The notes beneath the pieces were generated by a model that was not told the DNA's origin, ran no database searches, and saw nothing but the letters and a program-made list of their open reading frames with translations. Shown here piece by piece: positions 16,258-25,733 of a stretch of DNA of 64,000 nt; within the stretch, counting starts at the first letter, position 1; every line of letters starts with the position of its first letter. The DNA lies in contig NZ_JBHEBG010000001.1 of NCBI RefSeq assembly GCF_046557915.1, positions 1,736,001 through 1,800,000 on the forward strand, written 5' to 3'. The DNA comes from JBHEBG01 sp046557915. GTDB lineage: Bacteria; Bacteroidota; Bacteroidia; Flavobacteriales; Flavobacteriaceae. A program made the position numbers and the translations under genes.

Positions 16258-18945
16258 ATGAGTGAGATCCAACCAAAATATTTAAAACTTTCTGGCCTGG
16301 AACCCTTGGTGGTTACCCCAGAAAGTAACTTTGTCAATGTTGGGGAACGTACCAATGTTGCTGGTTCCAAGAAGTTTCTTCGATTAATAAAAGAAGAGAA
16401 ATTTGAAGAAGCTTTGGACATTGCCAGAGATCAAGTAGACGGGGGTGCCCAAATCATCGATATTAACATGGATGATGGTTTAATAGACGGCAAGGAAGCC
16501 ATGGTAAGATTTTTAAACCTTATTGTTGCAGAACCCGATATTGCCCGTGTTCCCATAATGATAGACAGTTCTAAATGGGATATCATTGAAGCCGGACTAC
16601 AAGTGGTACAAGGCAAGTGTATTGTAAACTCCATAAGTTTAAAAGAAGGAGAAGCACAGTTTAAGGAACAAGCAAAATTGATAAAACGCTATGGTGCTGC
16701 CGTAATTGTAATGGCCTTTGATGAAGTAGGGCAAGCAGATAATTACGAACGCCGAATAGAAATATCCAAGCGATCTTACGACATTCTTGTAAACGAAGTA
16801 AATTTTCCGCCAGAAGATATCATTTTTGATCTCAATATCTTCCCTGTGGCGACGGGAATGGATGAGCATAAAAGAAATGCACTAGATTTTATAGAGGCAA
16901 CTCAATGGGTACGGGAAAACCTACCTCATTGCAGCGTTAGTGGGGGAGTTAGTAATGTATCGTTCAGTTTTAGAGGCAATAACCCTGTTAGGGAAGCTAT
17001 GCATTCCGTGTTTCTTTACCATGCCATTAAAGCGGGTATGAATATCGGAATTGTAAACCCTACGATGCTAGAGGTCTATGATGATATCCCTAAAGATTTA
17101 TTGGAATGTGTAGAAGATGTGATTCTTAATAGAAAGGATGATGCCACGGAACGCTTGCTAGATTTTGCAGAAACCGTTGTGGGGAAAGCTAAAGAAAGCA
17201 AAGTAGACCTATCTTGGCGAGAGGAACCTCTACAACAAAGAATTACCAGGGCCCTTGTTAAAGGTATAGACCAGTACGTAGTGGAAGATGTAGAAGAAGC
17301 GAGATTAAGCGTTGCAAAACCAATCGAGGTCATTGAAGGTCATCTAATGACCGGAATGAACGTTGTTGGGGATCTTTTTGGTAGCGGTAAGATGTTCTTG
17401 CCTCAAGTGGTTAAATCTGCCAGGGTAATGAAAAAAGCCGTTGCTTATCTGTTACCCTACATTGAGGAGGAAAAAAGAAACAATCCCCAATCTGGAGACG
17501 CCAAGGGTGCGGGAAAGATTCTTATGGCCACTGTAAAAGGAGATGTGCACGATATTGGTAAGAATATTGTAAGTGTGGTTCTTGCCTGTAATAATTACGA
17601 AATAGTAGATCTGGGCGTAATGGTTCCCCCAGAGAAAATAATCAATGCTGCCAAAGAAGAACAGGTAGATATCATTGGTTTAAGCGGATTGATAACGCCT
17701 TCATTGGATGAAATGGTATTTTTGGCCAAGGAAATGGAACGTCAAAATTTTGTAGTACCTCTATTAATAGGCGGAGCCACTACAAGCAAGGCCCATACCG
17801 CTGTTAAAATAGATACCCAATACAGTCAGGCTGTAGTACACGTCAACGACGCCTCTAGAGCGGTTACCGTTGTGGGAGATTTATTGCATAAAGAAACAGC
17901 GGACAAATACAAGGAGGATATCAAATTAAATTATGAGGATTTTAGAGATAAATTTTTAAAACGTACCAAGCAGAAAGAATATTTAACCATTGATGAAGCA
18001 AGACAAAACCATTTCAAAATAGATTGGAAGACAACACCGATTGTAAAGCCCAATCAATTGGGGATTCAGGTAATTGAAGAAATGGAACTGGAAAAGCTCT
18101 TGGATTTTATTGATTGGACGCCCTTTTTTAGAAGTTGGGATTTACATGGAAAATACCCAGCGATCCTTACCGATGAGGTAGTAGGAGCACAGGCGACGGA
18201 GCTTTTTGACGATGCAAAAAAAATGCTCAGGACCGTGGTAGATAAAAAACAGTTGAGTGCCAAAGGAATATTTGGACTTTTTAAGGCAAATACCGTCAAT
18301 GATGATGATATTGAAGTAACCCATGAAGGGGATACGTATACTTTTAGAACCTTAAGGCAACAGTTGAAAAAGAGAGAAGGCGTGGCAAATTTTGCCTTGT
18401 CCGATTTTATTGCACCAAAAACCTCCACGGTAGATGATTATATAGGTTGCTTCTGCGTAACTACCGGTTTCGGTACTGCGGAACTTGCAAAGGACTTTGA
18501 AGAGAAATTGGATGATTATAGTTCAATAATGATAAAAGCACTTGCAGATCGTTTGGCGGAAGCGTTTGCCGAATATTTGCATAGAGAGGTCCGTACCAAG
18601 CATTGGGGATATGCAGGGAATGAGATACTCTCTAATGAAGAATTAATTGGCGAAGCGTACAAAGGTATACGGCCAGCACCGGGCTACCCGGCTTGCCCCG
18701 ATCACCTAGAAAAACTTACCATTTGGGAACTCTTGGAAGTAAAGAACAAAATAGGCGTAGAATTAACAGAAAGTTTGGCAATGTGGCCCGCAGCAAGCGT
18801 AAGCGGATACTATTTTGGCAATATTGAGGCACGATATTTTGGATTGGGTAAGATAAAGGAAGATCAGGTAATAGATTTTGCAAAACGAAAAGGTATTGCC
18901 AAAGAGGACGCAGCTAAGTGGCTGGCTCCAAATATTGTGGATTAG
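16258..18945 (+). CDS. metH: Methionine synthase, folate, cobalamin and activation domains (split MetH)
   Basis: An 895-residue protein holding the rest of MetH. The pterin-binding barrel for methyltetrahydrofolate is at about 20-290 (FVNVGERTNVAGSKKF). The cobalamin cap and B12-binding domain follow, with D429-x-H431-x-x-G434 (DVHDIGKN). The SAM-dependent reactivation domain lies at about 570-890 (RPAPGYPACPDH). It must act together with the separate homocysteine domain encoded just upstream. The break falls at a domain boundary and both parts have their own start, so this is a genuine split and not a frameshift. The organism therefore needs cobalamin for this route. Confidence 0.94.
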   Translation: MSEIQPKYLKLSGLEPLVVTPESNFVNVGERTNVAGSKKFLRLIKEEKFEEALDIARDQVDGGAQIIDINMDDGLIDGKEAMVRFLNLIVAEPDIARVPIMIDSSKWDIIEAGLQVVQGKCIVNSISLKEGEAQFKEQAKLIKRYGAAVIVMAFDEVGQADNYERRIEISKRSYDILVNEVNFPPEDIIFDLNIFPVATGMDEHKRNALDFIEATQWVRENLPHCSVSGGVSNVSFSFRGNNPVREAMHSVFLYHAIKAGMNIGIVNPTMLEVYDDIPKDLLECVEDVILNRKDDATERLLDFAETVVGKAKESKVDLSWREEPLQQRITRALVKGIDQYVVEDVEEARLSVAKPIEVIEGHLMTGMNVVGDLFGSGKMFLPQVVKSARVMKKAVAYLLPYIEEEKRNNPQSGDAKGAGKILMATVKGDVHDIGKNIVSVVLACNNYEIVDLGVMVPPEKIINAAKEEQVDIIGLSGLITPSLDEMVFLAKEMERQNFVVPLLIGGATTSKAHTAVKIDTQYSQAVVHVNDASRAVTVVGDLLHKETADKYKEDIKLNYEDFRDKFLKRTKQKEYLTIDEARQNHFKIDWKTTPIVKPNQLGIQVIEEMELEKLLDFIDWTPFFRSWDLHGKYPAILTDEVVGAQATELFDDAKKMLRTVVDKKQLSAKGIFGLFKANTVNDDDIEVTHEGDTYTFRTLRQQLKKREGVANFALSDFIAPKTSTVDDYIGCFCVTTGFGTAELAKDFEEKLDDYSSIMIKALADRLAEAFAEYLHREVRTKHWGYAGNEILSNEELIGEAYKGIRPAPGYPACPDHLEKLTIWELLEVKNKIGVELTESLAMWPAASVSGYYFGNIEARYFGLGKIKEDQVIDFAKRKGIAKEDAAKWLAPNIVD

Positions 18946-18985
18946 AGTCAAAAATGTGCTTACCACTTAAGAATAACAAAGAATT

Positions 18986-19939
18986 ATGAAAGTAACAGAC
19001 CATATAACCAAGGCCAACGGAAAAACAATGTTCTCTTTTGAGATTATTCCGCCGGTTAAGGGAAGAAATATTCAGGAACTCTATAACAATATAGATCCAT
19101 TGATGGAATTTAACCCTCCCTTCATTGATGTTACCACCTCTAGGGAAGAGTTTGTCTATATTGATAGGGAAGGCCTGTTAGACAAAAAACTGACCCGCAT
19201 GCGGCCCGGCACGGTAGGTATATGTGCTTCCATAAAACATAAATACAACGTAGATACCATTCCACATGTGCTCTGCGGAGGCTTTACCAAGGAGGAGACG
19301 GAATATCTCTTGGTAGACTGTCATTATTTGGGTATAGACAATGTTATGGCCTTGCGTGGCGATGCCATGAAAGAGGAAAAGTTTTTTAAGCCTACTGCCG
19401 GAGGGCATCCCTTTGCTTTGGATTTAGTAAAGCAAATACGCGATCTTAACTGCGGTAAATATCTCCATGAGGTAATAGAGACAGACGATTGTGCCGATTT
19501 CTGTATCGGGGTGGCCGGGTATCCGGAAAAACACTTGGAAGCCCCTTCGTTGAAGTCGGACTTAATACGACTTAAAGAAAAGGTAGATGGCGGGGCCGAT
19601 TATGTTGTTACCCAAATGTTCTTCGACAACAAAAAGTATTTCGAATTTGTTGACGCAGCCAGGGAAATAGGTATTACCGTGCCCATAATTCCTGGAATAA
19701 AACCAATAGCGGTAAAACGTCACTTACAAATATTACCTCAAGTGTTTAAAATAGATTTACCTCAAGATCTTATAGATGCAGTGGACAATTGTAAAGATAA
19801 TAAAGCAGTACGTCAGGTCGGTATAGAATGGGCCATACAACAGTCCGTGGAGTTAAAGAAAGCAGGAGTACCGTTGTTACACTACTATTCCATGGGTAAA
19901 TCTGATAATGTTAAAGCGATTGCAAAGGCCATCTTCTAA
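18986..19939 (+). CDS. metF: Methylenetetrahydrofolate reductase
   Basis: A 317-residue FAD-dependent TIM-barrel enzyme that reduces 5,10-methylenetetrahydrofolate to the 5-methyl form used by MetH. FSFEIIPPVKG at the N-terminus, NVMALRGD in the middle and YVVTQMFFDNKKYFEF are characteristic. It is the third gene of the riboswitch-controlled unit, 40 bases behind metH, so substrate supply and methyl transfer are regulated together. No terminator is seen right after it. Confidence 0.94.
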   Translation: MKVTDHITKANGKTMFSFEIIPPVKGRNIQELYNNIDPLMEFNPPFIDVTTSREEFVYIDREGLLDKKLTRMRPGTVGICASIKHKYNVDTIPHVLCGGFTKEETEYLLVDCHYLGIDNVMALRGDAMKEEKFFKPTAGGHPFALDLVKQIRDLNCGKYLHEVIETDDCADFCIGVAGYPEKHLEAPSLKSDLIRLKEKVDGGADYVVTQMFFDNKKYFEFVDAAREIGITVPIIPGIKPIAVKRHLQILPQVFKIDLPQDLIDAVDNCKDNKAVRQVGIEWAIQQSVELKKAGVPLLHYYSMGKSDNVKAIAKAIF

Positions 19940-20035
19940 CCCTGGGACTAGGAATAACGAGACGTAATAATTTTATAATGCGGGTGATACACGTTGTAAA
20001 CCAACAACGGAATTTATTTTCTATTTTTACACCCC

Positions 20036-21139
20036 ATGAAATTTAACCTTGTATTAAGTCTTCTATTGCCTATTGCTTTTTGTTTTCCTCAGGAAGAGGT
20101 TTCCAAGAAGTCTACTTTAGATGCAAACCATTTTTACGGATCCATTGTACTGCACAACCCAGATATTTCTCATTTAATCACCAAGCACCCTGCAGGGGTC
20201 GTTATCGGTTACCATAGAAAGACATACGGCCATAAGGAGTGGGAGCGGAGGTATAATTATCCAGATCTTGGTTACTCCTATGTATATCATGAGACAAATA
20301 ATGCTACTTTGGGCAAAAATTTTGGTCTTTATGCGCATTATAATTTTTACTTTTTTAAAAGGAACTTACAATTTAGGGTGGGTCAAGGAATTGCATACAA
20401 CACCAATCCGTACGATAAAGAAGAGAACTTTAGAAACAATGCCTACGGATCTCACCTGCTAAGTTCTACCTATCTAATGCTGAATTATCATAGGGAACGG
20501 GTTTTTAAAGAGCTGGGTTTTAAGATAGGTCTATCCGTATTCCATTATTCCAATGCCAATTTTAAGGCTCCCAACACCTCCACCAATACGTTGGCCCTTA
20601 ATGTGGGACTGATCTATGACCTAAATCCAAAACGAACGATAGATTATGTAATTGATGAAAATGAAGAAGTACAAGAGTATAAAGACCCATTGCAGTTTAA
20701 TCTGGTATTTAGGAGTGGTGTTAATGAGAGTGATGTAATTGATTTGGGACAATACCCCTTTTATATTTTCTCGGCCTATGCCGATAAACGTTTGGGAAGG
20801 TTCAGCGCATTACAAATTGGAACCGATGTCTTTTTCTCCAATTTCCTTAAAGAGCTTATTCGGTTCCAAGCTACGTCTTTTCCAGAGTTGGATGTGTCCG
20901 CAGATGATGATTTTAAGCGAGTAGGTTTGTTTATAGGACACGAGTTATTCATAAATAAAATGTCGGCGATTGCACAATTGGGCTACTATATTTATTATCC
21001 TTTCGACTTTGAAGGCAGGGTATACAACCGTATTGGTCTAAAACGATATTTTGGAAACAAATGGTTTGGCGCGGTTACGCTAAAATCGCACGGGGCAAAG
21101 GCAGAAGCTGTAGAATTTGGAATTGGAATAAGATTATGA
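20036..21139 (+). CDS. Acyloxyacyl hydrolase, PagL-like lipid A deacylase family (outer membrane)
   Basis: A 367-residue predicted outer-membrane protein with a Sec signal peptide at about 1-19 and alternating beta-barrel strands. The segment SVFHYSNANFKAPNTSTN (about 177-194) resembles the His-Ser active-site region of PagL, which removes a 3-O acyl chain from lipid A. The protein is much longer than Pseudomonas PagL (about 170 residues), with added N- and C-terminal parts, so the exact activity is uncertain. A TATTTTTA element lies six bases before the ATG. It overlaps the following lipoprotein gene by four bases (ATGA). Confidence 0.75.
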   Translation: MKFNLVLSLLLPIAFCFPQEEVSKKSTLDANHFYGSIVLHNPDISHLITKHPAGVVIGYHRKTYGHKEWERRYNYPDLGYSYVYHETNNATLGKNFGLYAHYNFYFFKRNLQFRVGQGIAYNTNPYDKEENFRNNAYGSHLLSSTYLMLNYHRERVFKELGFKIGLSVFHYSNANFKAPNTSTNTLALNVGLIYDLNPKRTIDYVIDENEEVQEYKDPLQFNLVFRSGVNESDVIDLGQYPFYIFSAYADKRLGRFSALQIGTDVFFSNFLKELIRFQATSFPELDVSADDDFKRVGLFIGHELFINKMSAIAQLGYYIYYPFDFEGRVYNRIGLKRYFGNKWFGAVTLKSHGAKAEAVEFGIGIRL

Positions 21140-21897
21140 AAAAGGGGATATATATATTGCTTTTTATTATGGCTGCGGTGTTCTGCGCATGTAATGGCGA
21201 TAACGTACCCGATTGTTTTCAGAATTCCGGGGAACTAATACGGGAAGAGGTCTCCATTACCGAGTTTACAAAGATTACCGTATTTGAAAATGTGAAAATG
21301 GTACTGCGCACTGGTACGGAACACCTTGTTGAGATAGAGACGGGAGAGTTTTTACGTGATGAGGTAAGCGCAACTGTGGAAGGTGATAGATTAGTTTTAC
21401 GCGATGAAAACGATTGTAATTATGTGCGCGATTTTGGAACAACAACCATATTTGTTACCGCACCAAATATCACCGAGATTAGAAGTAGTACAGGTTTTCC
21501 CATCATCAGTGATGGGGTTTTAACTTATCCGAACCTAAATTTACTATCCGAAAGTTTTATAGATGCTACCGCCGAGACTACCGATGGTGAATTTGACCTA
21601 GAACTAGATTCGGAAAATGTTACGTTGGCTACCAACGGTATCGCTTTTTTTAAGCTTAGCGGCATAACGAATAATCTTGGTATAACCATTGCCGCCGGAG
21701 ACTCAAGAATTGCTGCCGAAACCTTAACTGCACAGAATGTTTCCATTGATCATAGAGGATCTAACGATATACTTATAAACCCACAGCAGTCGCTAAGTGG
21801 CGTAGTCCGGGGAACCGGCGATGTTTTAAGCTTTAACCGACCGCCTGCGGTAGATATCGAGATTTTGTTCAACGGACAGCTCATATTTCAGGAGTAA
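21136..21897 (+). CDS. DUF2807 (head GIN domain) putative lipoprotein
   Basis: A 253-residue secreted protein. The start is ATG 21136, overlapping the upstream stop; the frame is open further upstream but only inside the PagL-like gene. The N-terminus has a signal peptide ending in a lipobox-like FCAC at about residue 20, followed by GDN. The rest is a repetitive beta-rich DUF2807 head GIN domain, with alternating short hydrophobic strands. It is probably anchored in the outer membrane or periplasm. The function is unknown. A second DUF2807 protein is encoded at 31052. Confidence 0.75.
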   Translation: MKKGIYILLFIMAAVFCACNGDNVPDCFQNSGELIREEVSITEFTKITVFENVKMVLRTGTEHLVEIETGEFLRDEVSATVEGDRLVLRDENDCNYVRDFGTTTIFVTAPNITEIRSSTGFPIISDGVLTYPNLNLLSESFIDATAETTDGEFDLELDSENVTLATNGIAFFKLSGITNNLGITIAAGDSRIAAETLTAQNVSIDHRGSNDILINPQQSLSGVVRGTGDVLSFNRPPAVDIEILFNGQLIFQE

Positions 21898-21988
21898 AGG
21901 GATATGTGCCCATTTGGATCACATATTTTAATTAGGCTTAGCTTTCTTTTTTCGATTAGATTTCTTAATATTTGATGAATCATCCCTT

Positions 21989-23083
21989 ATGCAATCTATC
22001 CTCGGCTACTTTAAAAACCTTTTCCGACCATCCTTGAAAATAAAACCCTTGGAAGGTCTTGGTGGTTTGGAAAAAGCGAATGCCAAACTTCACAATTTGA
22101 TCGCTACAAATCAAATTCCAGGATTGGCCATTACTGTAAAAAAAGAAGGCTCCACAATTTTTCAAAAAGGATTTGGCTATGCAGATTTGGAGCATAAAAA
22201 ACGAGTTGATCCCAAAAGTACCATTTTCAGGATTGCAAGTGTATCAAAGCCCATTGCAGCTACCGCCTTGGCCCATATGGTTAAGGATGGACTAATAGAT
22301 TTAGACGCGTCCTTTTATAATTATGTTCCCTATTATCCAAGAAAGAAATACGATTTCAGTATAAGGCAATTGGCAGGGCATACCGCAGGGATAAGAACAT
22401 ATAGGGGAAAGGAATATGCACTTAACAAACCCTTTTCTATTAAAGAAGGGATTTCCGTTTTTAAGGACGATGACCTGCACTTTGAACCGGGCACCGATTA
22501 TCTTTATAATAGTTACGGTTGGTCTTTAATTTCATTGGCGATGCAAGAAGCATCCGGTGTTCCTTTTGAAACATATGTAAAAGACAATGTACTTCAACCG
22601 TTGAAACTCAATCATACTTTTCCCGAGATTGAAGGGCAGCACGTGAAGAGTAAAGCCAAGTTTTATACCAAAAACCAACTTGGGTTTAAGGAGGCCGTGA
22701 CAGTAAATAATTTTTATAAGCTGGCGGGAGGAGGTTTTCTATCAACTAGTGATGATATCGCCAATTTTGGACAAGCAATTCTGGAGGATCAATTTAACAA
22801 CCCCCTTGTTCTCAATCAGTTTTTACAGTCTCAAAATATTAAGGGTATACCCACGTATTACGGTTTAGGTTGGCAGGTAAGCAGCTTACCTTCTCTGGGA
22901 GCAAAGTACTATGGGCACATTGGCAATAGCGTGGGAGCCTATTCCAATTTCTTTATATTTCCCAAGGAACGTTTGGTCTGTGCCATTTTAACAAACTGCT
23001 CCGATGCCAAGATACAGCAAGAATTGGATAAGGTGCTTGCCTGTATTATTTCGGAACATACAACCAAAAAAGACGGTAATTGA
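21989..23083 (+). CDS. Serine hydrolase, class C beta-lactamase-like family
   Basis: A 364-residue member of the beta-lactamase/transpeptidase-like serine hydrolases. Ser-x-x-Lys appears as ASVSKPIA (about 83-90), the Tyr motif as YNSYG, and the third motif as GHIGNSVG in place of KTG. No signal peptide is evident. A FtsH-like or carbapenemase role should not be assumed: this large family contains esterases, D-aminopeptidases and PBP4-type enzymes. It is monocistronic by spacing (91 bases upstream, 71 downstream). Confidence 0.8.
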   Translation: MQSILGYFKNLFRPSLKIKPLEGLGGLEKANAKLHNLIATNQIPGLAITVKKEGSTIFQKGFGYADLEHKKRVDPKSTIFRIASVSKPIAATALAHMVKDGLIDLDASFYNYVPYYPRKKYDFSIRQLAGHTAGIRTYRGKEYALNKPFSIKEGISVFKDDDLHFEPGTDYLYNSYGWSLISLAMQEASGVPFETYVKDNVLQPLKLNHTFPEIEGQHVKSKAKFYTKNQLGFKEAVTVNNFYKLAGGGFLSTSDDIANFGQAILEDQFNNPLVLNQFLQSQNIKGIPTYYGLGWQVSSLPSLGAKYYGHIGNSVGAYSNFFIFPKERLVCAILTNCSDAKIQQELDKVLACIISEHTTKKDGN

Positions 23084-23154
23084 TTATCCAAAATTACTGT
23101 CTTGTTACCAAGAATTTGGATTAGTTATTATAATAAGCGCTATTTTTAATAACC

Positions 23155-23946
23155 ATGTCAGAAAAGAACAAAATTATACTTCAGGGAATAAAGTTTGATG
23201 AAAAATCGTCCTTTCTCAGGGGTCCGGCCAAAGCACCGGCAATTATTAGGAAAGCGCTGTACAGTGATTCTTCCAATATGGCCGCGGAAGATGGGACTAT
23301 TATTACCAATACCTTGTTCATTGATAAAGGGGATTTTGAGATTGGCGATTATTTTGAAATAGAAACGATTACCAAGACCAACTTGGATTTGGGCGGGAAG
23401 ATGCTGACTTTAGGAGGTGACCATTCCATTACTTTTCCGCTCATTAAGGCACACCAAGAAGTCTATCCTAAATTGGACATACTGCATATAGACGCCCATT
23501 CTGATCTCTATGATAGTTTTAATGGCGATAAATACTCGCATGCTTGCCCTTTTGCCCGTATTATGGAGCAAAATTTGGCTGCCAGATTGGTGCAAGTAGG
23601 GATAAGAACGCTAAACACCCATCAGTCTGAACAAGCAGAAAAATATGGCGTGGAAATTCATCAAATGAGGAATTTGGATCTGACTAAAATAAAAAGTTTT
23701 AAAAACCCTTTATATATTTCGCTGGATATGGATGCCTTTGATCCGGCCTTTGCCCCTGGGGTTTCTCATATAGAACCCGGAGGGCTATCATCCAGACAGG
23801 TCTTGGGGCTAATTCAGAATTTAGATGCGGAGGTTGTTGGTGCCGATATCGTAGAATATAACCCAACACGGGATTTTCAGGAAATAACGGCGTATTTGGC
23901 AGCAAAGTCGATGAAGGAAATGGTGTCCAAAATGATGCATTCTTAG
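23155..23946 (+). CDS. speB: Agmatinase/arginase-family ureohydrolase
   Basis: A 263-residue binuclear manganese ureohydrolase. The metal ligands are in GGDHS, DAHSDLYD and SLDMDAFDPAFAPG. The DMDAFDP form and the length favour agmatinase (agmatine to putrescine and urea) over arginase, but guanidino-acid hydrolases share these motifs. A TATTTTTA element (23141-23148), with TTTG 22 bases upstream of it, lies just before the ATG. It is cytoplasmic and stands alone; no arginine decarboxylase is nearby. Confidence 0.82.
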   Translation: MSEKNKIILQGIKFDEKSSFLRGPAKAPAIIRKALYSDSSNMAAEDGTIITNTLFIDKGDFEIGDYFEIETITKTNLDLGGKMLTLGGDHSITFPLIKAHQEVYPKLDILHIDAHSDLYDSFNGDKYSHACPFARIMEQNLAARLVQVGIRTLNTHQSEQAEKYGVEIHQMRNLDLTKIKSFKNPLYISLDMDAFDPAFAPGVSHIEPGGLSSRQVLGLIQNLDAEVVGADIVEYNPTRDFQEITAYLAAKSMKEMVSKMMHS

Positions 23947-24005
23947 GACTGATCAGCTCAACAATAAAATTCAACAAGCCCTAAATAAACGTAGGAAAAA
24001 TTCCT

Positions 24006-24013
24006 TACTTTTG
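24006..24013 (+). promoter_or_regulatory. -7 element upstream of the small ORF and S10 peptidase
   Basis: TACTTTTG is an exact TAnnTTTG match in the 244-base gap after the agmatinase gene. No clear TTG lies at -33. Confidence 0.4.
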
Positions 24014-24066
24014 GCTGATTATCAATACGGTCTCGTAAGTTATAGTTCTGACCATTCCATTGGCCT

Positions 24067-24180
24067 ATGAAAAACTATTTTATTTTACCGTTTACTATAG
24101 TGGCATTTGGGGTATCATCTCAAAATTTGCAGATAGGGGAACCGTATCCAACTGTACAAACAATAACCAATGAAATCTAG
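24067..24180 (+). CDS. Small ORF (37 aa) with signal-peptide-like N-terminus
   Basis: ATG 24067 opens a 37-codon frame: a positively charged start (MKNYF), a hydrophobic stretch ILPFTIVAFGVSS, then a short polar tail ending at TAG 24178. It lies behind a TAnnTTTG element and ends 10 bases before the peptidase start used here. It may be a decayed remnant of a secreted-protein gene, an upstream ORF, or a small secreted peptide. I cannot assign a function, and it may not be translated. Confidence 0.35.
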   Translation: MKNYFILPFTIVAFGVSSQNLQIGEPYPTVQTITNEI

Positions 24181-24190
24181 TGCAAAGCGT

Positions 24191-25699
24191 ATGAAAGTAT
24201 TATATAAATTCCTTATTACCCTATTACTTTTAAATGTGGTTCCGTTAACCGCCCAAGAGAAAGAGAAAACTACCAAACCGGTTCCGGAAGCAAAATCGTT
24301 TGTAACCAACCATCAGGCAACCTTTTCTGGGAAATCTATACGATATAAAGCCACGGCACGCGAAACTTATTTAAAGGATGCAAGCGGTGAACCTGTAGCT
24401 TCTCTTTGGTCTGTGGCCTATACCCAAGAAGGCGTTACAGATCCGACAAAGAGACCTGTGACCTTCGTTTTTAATGGTGGCCCCGGATCTGCTTCGGTTT
24501 GGCTCCATATGGGGATGTTTGGGCCTCAAATTGTAAAAGTAAACTCAGATGCGCAAAAAGATGACGGTGCAGCACCTTATCCCTTAGTAGACAACAAAAA
24601 TGGACTTTTGGATCTCACAGACCTGGTTTTCATTGACCCCATAGGCACAGGTTATAGCAAAGTCATTGGGAAGGGAAAAGTAGAAGATTATTGGGGGTTA
24701 AATGAGGATGCCGCTTCCATAGCCAAATTTATGAGACAATGGATTACCGAAAATAAACGTTGGTTCTCCCCAAAATATATTGCGGGCGAAAGTTTTGGGA
24801 CCACCAGGGCTGCAGCAGTAGCCAATGATTTGGAAGGAGGCGGGCAAAATATGGCCTTAAACGGATTGATCCTTATTTCCCAAGCCTTGGATTACGACGG
24901 ATCTACCTCCATACACGATAATATTACCTCTTACCTTACGTATTTACCCAGTATGGCAGCTACGGCATGGTACCATAAAAAAGCCGGACAAGGGAAGCAA
25001 TTGGAGGCATTTGTGGAAGAATGTAGAGGTTTTACCTATGATACTTATGCCCCGGCATTGTACAGAGGATCCTTATTGAGCGCTGCCGATAGAGATGCAA
25101 TTGCTGAAAAGCTTGCATACTTTATTGGTCTGGACAAGGGATATATCCTAAAATCTAACCTTAGGGTGTTAATGCATCGTTTTCAAAAACAATTATTGGC
25201 AGATAAAGGACTTGCAATTGGACGATTGGATGGTAGGTTTATGGGTGACGAAGCGGACGATGTCTCTGAAAGTCCCCATCTGGGCGATGCAGCCTCCTAC
25301 CAAATAAGTGGTGCTTACACTGCTGCTTTAAATCATTATTACGCATCTGCATTAAAGATAAGTATGGATAGGCCCTACTTAACATCAAATGACGAAATTG
25401 GTTCCAAATGGCGGTGGCGGACAGTCGCTGACGGACAATACTGGGAACCTACCCCTGTAAACGTGGCAAGGCAATTAGGGACTTGTATGCGTCGAAATAC
25501 CGATATGAAGGTATTGGTAGCCAGTGGTTACTACGACCTTATAACACCTTTTTTCGATGCGGAATATACTTTTGCCAGAAATGCCATCGTTGGGGAAAGG
25601 GTAACTTTTACCTACTATGAAGCGGGGCATATGATGTACACACACGAACCAGATTTTATAAAGCTATCTAACGATATTCGAAAGTTTTTGTCAGAGTAG
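24191..25699 (+). CDS. S10-family serine carboxypeptidase-like protein, secreted
   Basis: A 502-residue peptidase S10 family protein. ATG 24191 gives a clean signal peptide (MKVLYKFLITLLLLNVVPLTAQ); an earlier in-frame ATG at 24170 would add seven polar residues. The oxyanion/substrate segment NGGPGSASVWLHMG and the nucleophile motif GESFGTTR are clear. The Asp and His would come from the C-terminal SGYYDLITP and GHMMYTHEP segments. It probably trims C-terminal residues from peptides in the periplasm or outside. It is convergent with gldA across a small hairpin. Confidence 0.85.
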   Translation: MKVLYKFLITLLLLNVVPLTAQEKEKTTKPVPEAKSFVTNHQATFSGKSIRYKATARETYLKDASGEPVASLWSVAYTQEGVTDPTKRPVTFVFNGGPGSASVWLHMGMFGPQIVKVNSDAQKDDGAAPYPLVDNKNGLLDLTDLVFIDPIGTGYSKVIGKGKVEDYWGLNEDAASIAKFMRQWITENKRWFSPKYIAGESFGTTRAAAVANDLEGGGQNMALNGLILISQALDYDGSTSIHDNITSYLTYLPSMAATAWYHKKAGQGKQLEAFVEECRGFTYDTYAPALYRGSLLSAADRDAIAEKLAYFIGLDKGYILKSNLRVLMHRFQKQLLADKGLAIGRLDGRFMGDEADDVSESPHLGDAASYQISGAYTAALNHYYASALKISMDRPYLTSNDEIGSKWRWRTVADGQYWEPTPVNVARQLGTCMRRNTDMKVLVASGYYDLITPFFDAEYTFARNAIVGERVTFTYYEAGHMMYTHEPDFIKLSNDIRKFLSE

Positions 25700-25705
25700 T
25701 TACGG

Positions 25706-25730
25706 GTGCGGTTTTTAGAAAAATCTGCAC
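25706..25730. terminator. Hairpin between the convergent S10 peptidase and gldA genes
   Basis: GTGC (25706-25709) pairs with GCAC (25727-25730), extended inward by G-U, G-C and T-A pairs around AGA. It is the only structure in the short convergent gap; the T-tracts are weak. Confidence 0.4.
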
Positions 25731-25733
25731 TAA

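Noticed and set aside
15217..18945. Frameshifted or broken metH pseudogene
   Set aside because: The two parts are separated at a domain boundary, each with its own start and stop, 30 bases apart; the split form is typical of Bacteroidota.
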